Shown here one piece after another: positions 57,795 through 64,000 of a stretch of DNA of 64,000 nt. Position 1 is the first letter of the stretch, and each line of letters begins with the position of its first letter. The position numbers and the translations under genes were made by a program. This stretch comes from Zhengitettix transpicula (Eukaryota; Arthropoda; Insecta; Orthoptera; Tetrigidae), in the NCBI GenBank assembly GCA_037074705.1, contig CM073593.1, positions 105,299,738 through 105,363,737 of the forward strand. Reading direction: 5' to 3'. The notes under the pieces are model-generated. The model was not told the DNA's origin, searched no databases, and saw only the letters and a list, made by a program, of their open reading frames with translations.

Positions 57795-59095
57795 TACGCG
57801 TGACAGAAGTTAAAATGAAATGTAGTCGTAGAAAAAAAAATTTAATTATTTTTTTATCTGACGTAAGAGAAATAATTATCAGTGTCAACAAATATTATTA
57901 GATAGATGTAAGTTATTTAATTGTATTTGGTGGTTTTTATGCTTATTACATTACATTTTAAAACCGAACAAGTAATGAAATTTTTGAGGATCCGAAATTA
58001 ATTACACCAGGGTGAAATTAGTCGCTTGTATATATATATATATATATACGTGTATGAAGTAATTAATCATTATCGTCATTACTCAAACGAGTAAAAATCG
58101 GTTAGTGATAATAATCTACAAGTGTACGCGGCTGATTCCCTTTGTTTCTGTGACGTAACCTGTGACGTCACTCACGTCTCGCACTGTTCGATACAGGTCT
58201 CGGTAATTATCAAAGTAATTGACGGAACGACAACTCGTATGTTTTTCTTCTAAAGGACTATAATTTGATCAGGAAAAAAATTTAATTCTTATTAATTCCT
58301 TTGAATTGTGTTACTTGTTTTTTTTAAAAATAATTATTTAGTATACGAAATTAATTATACCAGGGTGAAATTAGTCGCTTATATATATATACGTGTAATA
58401 AAGTAATTAATCATTATCGTCATTACTCAAACGGGTTAGTGATAATAATAATCTAGACGTATACGTTGCTGCTTTCCTGTGACGTATACTGTGACGTCAC
58501 TCACGTCTCGCACTGTTCGATACACGTCTCGGTAATTATCAAAATAATTGATGGAACGACAACTATGTCTTTATTCTACACTTTGATCACGAAAAAATTT
58601 GTAAATAAAATTATTGCGACTCAACCCGGGCCAATTGTTAGCTCAATAACAACGTTTCGACAGCAAGTTCCGGCATCGTTATCAGCTTGACTGTAACTAC
58701 AGCGTGCGGTCCTAAATTTTTGTATAAAAATGGATTGGTTTCCACGCGCCCTTATACCTTATAATTTCTCGTTGTTCCTGTGACGTAGACTGTGACGTCA
58801 CTCACGCTGCAGTTCGCACGAAATATGTCTGGGTAATTATAAAAATAATTGGTCCAACTGTAACTGATATTGTCTTATTCTAAAGAACTAGAATTTGTTC
58901 AAGACATAAATTAATTCTTATTAATTCCTTTGAACTTTATTACTTTTTTTAAAAACAAAAAATTATTTGCATTAATTAATAATCAACGATTAACTTCAGC
59001 GTCCGGTCCTACATTTTTTTTTCTCTATTAAAATTCATTGGTTCCGACGCGCCCTTATACCATCTAATTTCCATTTGAATTAGGGTGGCTTTATT
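57795..59095. repeat. Family F tandem array 2
   Basis: 57790-58080 matches 50395-50655. Units with the GTGACGTA...GTGACGTCAC core lie at 58150, 58479 and 58779. The third unit is preceded by an extra segment (58575-58760) with a hammerhead-like motif, and part of that segment (GCGTGCGGTCCTA, CACGCGCCCTTATACC) recurs at 58998-59065. Confidence 0.8.
58630..58692 (-). ncRNA. Hammerhead-like motif in family F
   Basis: The minus strand reads CTGATAA (core G8 to A), an arm with G/C pairing, TCGAAAC, loop GTT, triplet GTT. One core change probably inactivates it. Confidence 0.45.
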
Positions 59096-59552
59096 TTAAA
59101 CCAAGTATCGGTAAAGTACATGCATAAATTAGCTTTAAAATATCTGTAACTCCTTCATTTTCCTCTAAAACGTGCCTAACAAGTATATAAAAATAATTTT
59201 TTTTTAGGGGAAATTGACGCCCGGTTTTTGTTTCATTTACATAAATAAGTCGTGCATTTTCACAATAGATTGGTTTCGCTGTAAATTTCCTCTTTAACAT
59301 TCCTCTGGATCTGTATTCCTCGTAAGTTCTGTGTTCCGTTCATTTTCTCAATTTGAGTCTTAGTCAGTGAAGTTCCAGATTAATTGTGTAAAAAGTTACG
59401 TCTGTAAATATTCACGTTCCACGAAGGGGCCGGGGAGGGGGGGGGAGACAACAAGTAACGTGCTCCAGACCGATTTGAAAAGCCGTGATTGGAAGAAACA
59501 TTATTATTATAATTTTCTGATATTATTATTTTTTTTAATAAATAAATTCGCT

Positions 59553-59803
59553 ATCGAAAGGTCGTGGGACAAGTACCCAATGCCCGACCTACCTGATGCA
59601 GGTTTTTCTAGGGTTTTCCCTGCATTACTTTTAGGCGAATGCCAGGTAGGATTCTTAAACCATAGCCCGGGGGCCCCTAGTTAACCCTTGGCTACCTTCC
59701 TCTACCCTTCCGCATCCCCCCCTTTCAAATCCCTTCCTATGCTATTAAAGGGGAGTTTCCCAACGTGGTTTACCCTCATGTAGCCGTTTGTCCTAAAAAA
59801 AAA
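59553..59803 (+). mobile_element. Family A, 5'-truncated
   Basis: It starts at TCGAAAGGTCGTGGGACAAG and ends TAGCCGTTTGTCCTAAAAAAA. Only 20 bp separate it from the next copy, same orientation. Confidence 0.85.
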
Positions 59804-59821
59804 TCCTTAAAATACGAAATA

Positions 59822-60349
59822 AGGTCTGCGATGGCTATTCTCTCGCAGGCAATACCTTGTAGGAGAGATACGAAGGGGCTACCTTTGGGGATGCCTTTTC
59901 CTCTCCGTTTTTGAACTGAGGTTCCCCACAAGCCGAGGCACCTCGGCCTGTTCTGAGAGGTGTATGTTCCGGGGTCACAGACCTTGGGCATACGGTAAGA
60001 GTAGACCGCTTTTCCTATTGGAATAGTCAGCCAGCTGCCTCCTAAACTGGTCGAGGCACGGAGAAGGGAATGCTGCGTCCCCACAGAAAACTCCTCTCCC
60101 GCTATCGGAAGGGCGTGGGACAAGTACCCAATGCCCGACCTACCTGATGCAGGTTTTTTAGGGTTGTCCATGCATTACTTTTAGGCTAGTTGCCGGGTAG
60201 GATCCTTAAACCATAGCCCGGGGGCCCTAGTTAACCCTTGGCTACCTTCCTCTACCCTTCCGCATCCCCCCTTTCAGATCCCTTCCTATGCTATTAAAGG
60301 GGAGTTTCCCAACGTGGATTACCCTCATGTAGCCTGTTACCCTAAAAAA
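59822..60349 (+). mobile_element. Family A, full length, best preserved
   Basis: The 5' hairpin (TCTGCGAT / CTCGCAGG, 59825-59850, with mismatches) is followed by all family blocks and the tail CATGTAGCCTGTTACCCTAAAAAAAAT. It contains the strong inner hairpin GCCGAGGCACCTCGGC (59932-59947). The antisense strand stays open for 131 codons. Confidence 0.85.
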
Positions 60350-60704
60350 AATATTTCTAGCGATAAGAGTCGTCGACAAAGGAAACTATTACAGTGTTTG
60401 ACAAGTATGTGGTGGTTTATTATGTTTTTACTTTCTTCACATGAAGTCTGTCACCGTGATAAGTTTATTGCTGAAAGAAATTGTACTGCAATGAGACAAT
60501 TTTTCTGTCTCGTGTTGATTTCATTTACTACTTAAAAAGTATTTCTTATTCAACGCCGGAGTCGAACAGTCCTACACCAAGTTAACGGGGGTGCTTTAAT
60601 ATATATTGAAAAAAAAATTATACAAGAATTAAAAAATTATTACGAACTGTTTCTATCTTATATTATTTAAATAAAACGGTCAATACGTCGGAAACATGTC
60701 ATAC

Positions 60705-60895
60705 AAAATTAGACGACGTTTCGTTCCTGCATTACATCTTCAACACGTTGTATGTGTATTATAAAAAAATTAGTATTGTAGAAGTGTATGAGTGTAGCAC
60801 GTTATAATATTATCCTTCTTCAATTTGTCAATGCAAATTTTTTTATACACCTGATGAGGTTCCAATGCAGTAACGAAACGTCGTGTAATTTCATA
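60705..60895. repeat. Facing pair of hammerhead-like motifs
   Basis: Minus at 60711-60745 (TTGAAGA, GAAAC, GTC, GTC: core C3 changed) and plus at 60851-60890 (CTGATGA, GTT/AAC helix II, GAAAC, GTC, GTG: cleavage base G). Together they frame about 105 bp. This is the same architecture as at 8110-8360. Confidence 0.55.
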
Positions 60896-60899
60896 TAAA

Positions 60900-61490
60900 A
60901 TGATCCTGACGTTCTACAAATATTTATTTAAAAATGCTAACTTTTATTCTCGCAGTCCACGAGTGTGTATATATATTTATTTGGCTTATTTCTCCTCCTA
61001 GATATAATTCCTCTTGTGTGTGACGCTGGGTTGAGTTGTCACTGTGCAGGACTTCTTGTGAGGATCTTCCTGACCTCATGGTCGTGCTTCCGCGGTTGCT
61101 CTGAAGCCCCCCTTATCCTTGCTTATAACGAATGGCTGTAAACTTTTATACGAGCGCCCACCAATTCTCGCCGAGTGCTGCCACAACATCTTTTCCCTTT
61201 CCGCTTCTGCCTCTTCTCTTATATTTTTTTTTCGGTCCCCTCCTCGGAAGACTTTTTTAAGGAGGACTCACGGAAAGGCTGAGGAAAGCTTTGCAATCTT
61301 GTCTCGGGAGATCCCCAACTGCCGTTTTATTTTATTCCGTCTCTGTTTCTCCTTTGCATTGTGCCTTTAAATCAGTTTATATCCTTTACCTTACCACTCT
61401 TATCCACCTGCATTCTAAGAAAATATTTCAGTATTGAAGATAAATATACACATAAAAGAATTTATGACCTTATTCAGACACTTTTTATTT
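60900..61490. other. Unassigned spacer
   Basis: An 83-codon plus frame at 61119-61370 is serine/phenylalanine-rich and unrecognised. No repeats seen. Confidence 0.4.
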
Positions 61491-61494
61491 TTTA

Positions 61495-62290
61495 CTAGCC
61501 TTGGTTCCCGGCGTTGCCACGTGTACTTATTTATATAAACCAGAAATAGTATTTAATTCTATATTAATCTCTAGTCCGGAAGTCATTTAACCTCAACCTA
61601 ACTGTTCCTGGTTCCCTACACACTTTAGACCACGATAGTGCAGTAATTGAACAGGTGTAAAATACATTGAATTTTATTGCATCAGTCCCAACAAACACAA
61701 CTCCGAATTTCTTCTTAAATATACTCCTTGAGTACTGCAGGATGTAATTGTCCCTCAGTCCTCAGACATTACCAAAGATTAAATTCTTAACTAGATTCAC
61801 AATGTAAACAAATAGTCGCCATACTGGAGTCACTAAACATGGCGCGAAAATTAACTTTATTTTCCTCAAGGATCGTAAAGAATTTCGTATTCGTTTTTAT
61901 TATCATTCGATGGAGCATTACTGGATAAAAATTATACTTGTTATTCAATAAAAATATTTCTGCCTTGTTTCATTACCGGAAAAAGGAACTATTTCCTTTG
62001 TTCGTCGCGTAGTAACGTCTCTCTCTTCTCTCTTGTGACGTCACGGTCACTTGGCGCGCAGTGATTTAACACAAAATTATCAAGTTTTTCAATTATAATT
62101 ATTTCCACATTTATGCTAGGGGTTTCTCACCCCCGCCACACAGTACAGTTTCTCGCGTTTAAATCTGTATAGAAATTAACGTAAATGCACCCTTGTTTAT
62201 TATATATAGATATAGATTAACAGAAGCACATCCACAAAATCATTAATTAGAGCTTTTAATCTTTATATTCAAACAAATCTGTAAATAGCA
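61495..62290 (+). mobile_element. Family B copy
   Basis: It runs from CCCGGCGTTGCCACGTGTAC (61507) to TATATATAGATATAGATTAA, followed by a 3' extension (AGCACATCCACAAA, GCTTTTAATCTTTATA) shared with 22290-22350. TGACGTCA lies at 62037-62044. Confidence 0.8.
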
Positions 62291-62299
62291 GCATTTAAT

Positions 62300-62580
62300 T
62301 ATTTTTTTTTATGATAATTCTTTCCACCTTTGTGCTAGGGGTTTCTCATCCCCCTCACAGTAGCGTTTTTCGTATTATTATTTTTAAGTATACCTGTACT
62401 AATGTTTGTTCGAATCTGTCCACGTGTTTAAATACATACATCCTTTATTATTCTATACATAAATTTAGTATAAAGAGTTCTCGGGTTTCCGGTCGGGTAA
62501 CGTTACCCGACCGGAAACCCGAGAACTCTTTATACAGAACTTACGTCGGGAAAACTTACGCTCTTTATTAGATAGATTTA
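62300..62580 (+). mobile_element. Family B 3' fragment containing a palindrome
   Basis: TTCTTTCCACCTTTGTGCTA, GGGGTTTCTCATCCC, CCACGTGTTTAAATA and CATCCTTTATTATTC are the last third of B. The B end is interrupted by the palindrome at 62468-62535. Confidence 0.65.
62468..62535. repeat. Perfect 68-bp palindrome
   Basis: The arms 62468-62501 and 62502-62535 are exact reverse complements over 34 bp with no spacer; the centre is AAC/GTT. The arms contain CGGGTTTCCGGTCGGGTAAC. They are much GC-richer than the flanks. Confidence 0.95.
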
Positions 62581-62599
62581 TATTGTGACGACGTTCCAA

Positions 62600-63800
62600 T
62601 ACCTTTTTGTATATTCTTCAAGTATTTTCCTAGTGGATCCTGACACATCTTCCGGTCGTGTGTGTGTGTGTGTGTCCATAGTTAAAAGTTTTAATTGATA
62701 TTTGATGATCCTTCTTCTTCTTGTCTAGTTCTTTTCATTGTAATTAAAGCGCTTGTGCTGCGTGTCGGTCGGTCAGGTAAAGAAAGGTTCGCCTTTCTTT
62801 CGAGGTGTGATTATGAGGCCGCAACTTTGACTCGCTTCGTGTGCGAGATTTTCGATGGATATAAGTTTGAGCTTACTTCGTCGGGGGGGGATTAAACTTT
62901 CTCCAACACAGAGAGGGTGAGAGGGAGGATCCCTCTGACGGCGGCGTACAATATTAGCAACTGCCACAGACGCTCTGTGTACTTAATTTCGTATCTGTAA
63001 ACCAACGAGGCATTCGCTAACTCCTCGGATCCGGGCTTTGACGTAAACCACATTTGCCAACCCCCCTCCCTTCCCCTTCCCCCTATGTAAATGAGCAAAT
63101 AATGATCCTAATAGCAACAATAATGTAAAACAACTTTTCTCGTGCGTAAACTCTAAACTGTTCCTCACTCACACACACACAGGTTGTTATCTGCCTTGAA
63201 CATGGCTGCCATAAGTAACTTTACATTCAGCGTGAGTGCGCTTTTAAACTTTTTTTTTTTTGCAACACACAAACTTTCTTTTAACTAACGTAAATTTTAT
63301 CTTTTCAAATATATAAAGCTGAATTTAAAAAACAACAACAGGAAACCTGTTAAAGAGAATTTGCTTCATTGAATCGTGAAGTCATTAGAAATAGTGTCTA
63401 ACATGCATGAAATTTGCAATTCCCTAGTTATAAAAACTTTTATTCTCACACTGTATTTCACTTTTTACAAGGCTGCAAATAATCAGTACACTTTTTCATG
63501 TATTAGTTTTAGTTCGACAGATTTATGACAGAAATATTCCTTATCAGTTGATTTTGCTTCGTAACTGTTTGATAATCACAAATATAATTTTTTTTAAAAA
63601 AACTTGAGGCGTTTCTTAAGATCTACTTATTACCGAAAGTAGAAATAAAACCTATTTCGCCGGTCACTTGTTTAACATCAAAGTATTTTTGTTAGTATTT
63701 TTTACCGGCGACTAACGTGCCATCATCATCCTGAGATAGTTGGAAAGTGAAGAACTAAAAACAATCTTAAAATAATCCGTACAGTGTTCATTGTAGTAAG
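62600..63800. other. Unassigned spacer
   Basis: (GT)n at 62658-62674. GC-richer from 62740 to 63080, with short unrecognised frames on both strands. T-run at 63250. Confidence 0.4.
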
Positions 63801-63836
63801 AAAAATATTCACGTGATGTACATCACGTTGTCTGGT

Positions 63837-63837
63837 C

Positions 63838-63898
<61 letters not shown>
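63837..63898. repeat. (AT)n microsatellite
   Basis: About 60 bases of TA repeat with interruptions, preceded by the 18-base palindrome ACGTGATGTACATCACGT (63811-63828). Confidence 0.9.
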
Positions 63899-63900
<2 letters not shown>

Positions 63901-64000
63901 TATATAATAAATGAAATTAGTTTTAAATCAAATTTGTTGTCGTTATTATGGATCTTTTAATTAATTCAGTGAATAACCGTATTCTGACTGTAATTTCGGC

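Overview
This is an AT-rich animal nuclear sequence, most likely from an invertebrate. The basis is a decayed mariner transposase, retroposons with poly-A ends, RTE-like repeat termini, dense (AT)n/(CA)n microsatellites, and no bacterial-style operons, rRNA or CRISPR. I cannot name the species; an arthropod is plausible but inferred. No host protein-coding exon could be supported with confidence. The short open frames are mostly shadows of repeats or GC-rich low-complexity DNA. The window reads as intergenic or intronic DNA. A textbook juxtaposed acceptor/donor (recursive splice site) near 8920 hints that at least part lies in a long plus-strand intron.

The window is a mosaic of repeat families, named here A to I. 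Family A (about 530 bp, some 20 copies or fragments) has a conserved hairpin at its 5' end and an A-rich 3' end. Nearly all partial copies keep the A-tail end, which points to spread by LINE-type reverse transcription. Family B (about 0.9-1 kb) starts with a GGCGTTGCCCGGG-type motif, ends in TATATAGATAGA and carries a TGACGTCA palindrome. Two loci share the same A-B junction, and one B copy is split by an A insertion. Family C (up to about 730 bp) has inverted ends that contain a decayed ribozyme-like motif. D is an RTE-like 3' region. E, G and I are short dispersed repeats. F is a tandem array of 300-355 bp units with CRE-like palindromes. H is a purine-rich minisatellite.

The most interesting signal is a widely scattered hammerhead ribozyme motif (CTGANGA, helix II, GAAAC, three-base loop, GTH). 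It occurs at about 15 places, mostly encoded on the minus strand. The best expression of it is a satellite of seven units at 55.02-55.63 kb (period 85-96 bp), closed by an inverted eighth unit. Each unit can form a compact type I hammerhead with a two-base-pair helix III. Such ribozymes are known from Penelope-like elements and small retroposons, but no Penelope reverse transcriptase is visible here, so these look like orphan or non-autonomous ribozyme repeats.

Layout: 0-6.2 kb, families C and A and a 0.73 kb direct repeat; 7-11 kb, a C-rich retroposon-like tail, hammerhead pairs, the recursive splice site and repeat H; 11.7-17.5 kb, A, C and hammerheads; 17.9-30.3 kb, D, B, A, E and the mariner relic; 30.3-37 kb, mostly unique with some GC-rich patches; 37-38.4 kb, B split by A; 38.4-49 kb, mostly unique, with an NRF1-type palindrome at 44.38 kb; 49-60.4 kb, A, F and the hammerhead satellite; 60.7-64 kb, a hammerhead pair, B and a 68 bp perfect palindrome.
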